Shown piece by piece: positions 5,704 through 5,765 of a stretch of DNA of 5,765 nt. The notes under the pieces are model-generated. The model did not search any database and had not been told where the DNA came from. It saw only the letters and a program-made list of their open reading frames with translations. The number at the start of each line of letters is the position of its first letter. Position 1 is the first letter of the stretch. Position numbers and translations under genes: made by a program. The stretch spans positions 1 through 5,765 of the forward strand of contig JAYVFU010000032.1 in assembly GCA_043772865.1 (NCBI GenBank), written 5' to 3'. Source of the stretch: JACMMS01 sp043772865 (GTDB lineage: Bacteria > Pseudomonadota > Gammaproteobacteria > Burkholderiales > Methylophilaceae).

Positions 5704-5765
5704 GGTGGAAACTATTGGACGCCGTTTCCACCACTAATCTGGAAAGTATTGCACGCCGATTAACA
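5704..5765. repeat. IS right end: terminal repeat, inner copy and palindrome
   Basis: On the minus strand the outer copy starts TGTTAATCGGCGTGCAAT at 5765 and an inner copy runs from 5726 to 5704 (AACGGCGTCCAATAG then TTTCCACC). The inner copy is flanked by an extra inverted TTTCCACC, giving a perfect 9-bp palindrome: GGTGGAAAC (5704-5712) with GTTTCCACC (5724-5732) around 11 bases. The last base of the window is the terminal base of the element. Confidence 0.85.

Larger units (their letters stand above)
3366..5765 (-). mobile_element. Complete IS21-family insertion sequence
   Basis: It is 2400 bp, within the usual 2-2.5 kb of the family, and bounded by 5'-TG and CA-3' termini. The outer 26 bp of the two ends match as inverted repeats at 22 positions (mismatches at 4, 9, 14 and 20). 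Each end carries a second internal copy of the repeat, the multiple-site end typical of IS21. It encodes istA and istB in the canonical order and overlap on the minus strand, both intact, so it is probably transposition-competent. IS21 elements move by a cut-and-paste or circle route and make 4-8 bp target duplications. The left flank reads CTCTAAAA (3358-3365), and the right flank is outside the window. The higher GC content than the left flank fits recent arrival. I cannot name the isoform. Confidence 0.93.

Overview
The window looks like the chromosome of a Gram-negative proteobacterium, probably a betaproteobacterium (low confidence below phylum). The grounds are the Met/Gly-rich tail of the signal recognition particle protein Ffh, a tRNA-Lys with a genome-encoded CCA end, and a GC-rich-discriminator promoter in front of that tRNA.

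Layout. (1) Bases 1-519 are conserved core: the 3' end of ffh, a well-formed sigma70 promoter, tRNA-Lys(UUU) and a rho-independent terminator. (2) Bases 520-1367 hold two small plus-strand genes. One encodes an AlpA/MerR-type helix-turn-helix protein; the other a 77-residue ribbon-helix-helix-like protein with a basic N-terminus. Such regulators are typical of mobile-element modules next to a tRNA, but no integrase is visible. (3) Bases 1368-3365 are almost gene-free and very AT-rich. They carry a 32-bp imperfect palindrome, a truncated ankyrin-repeat gene remnant on the minus strand, an AT-rich inverted repeat and a short sequence resembling the end of the neighbouring insertion sequence. (4) Bases 3366-5765 are an apparently complete 2400-bp IS21-family insertion sequence. 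It has paired transposase-binding repeats at both ends and intact istA (DDE transposase) and istB (AAA+ helper ATPase), which overlap by 11 bp and are read from right to left. The window stops exactly at its right terminus.

How the parts fit. The tRNA-proximal segment looks like a decayed accessory region: small DNA-binding regulators, a broken ankyrin gene, long AT-rich non-coding DNA and an IS21 insertion. IstA and IstB act together, IstA binding the terminal repeats and IstB assembling on target DNA. I found no convincing undescribed multi-gene system. The most interesting unexplained items are the palindromic, repeat-containing stretch at 1414-1536, the 1.3-kb gene-less region and the IS-end-like sequence at 3188.
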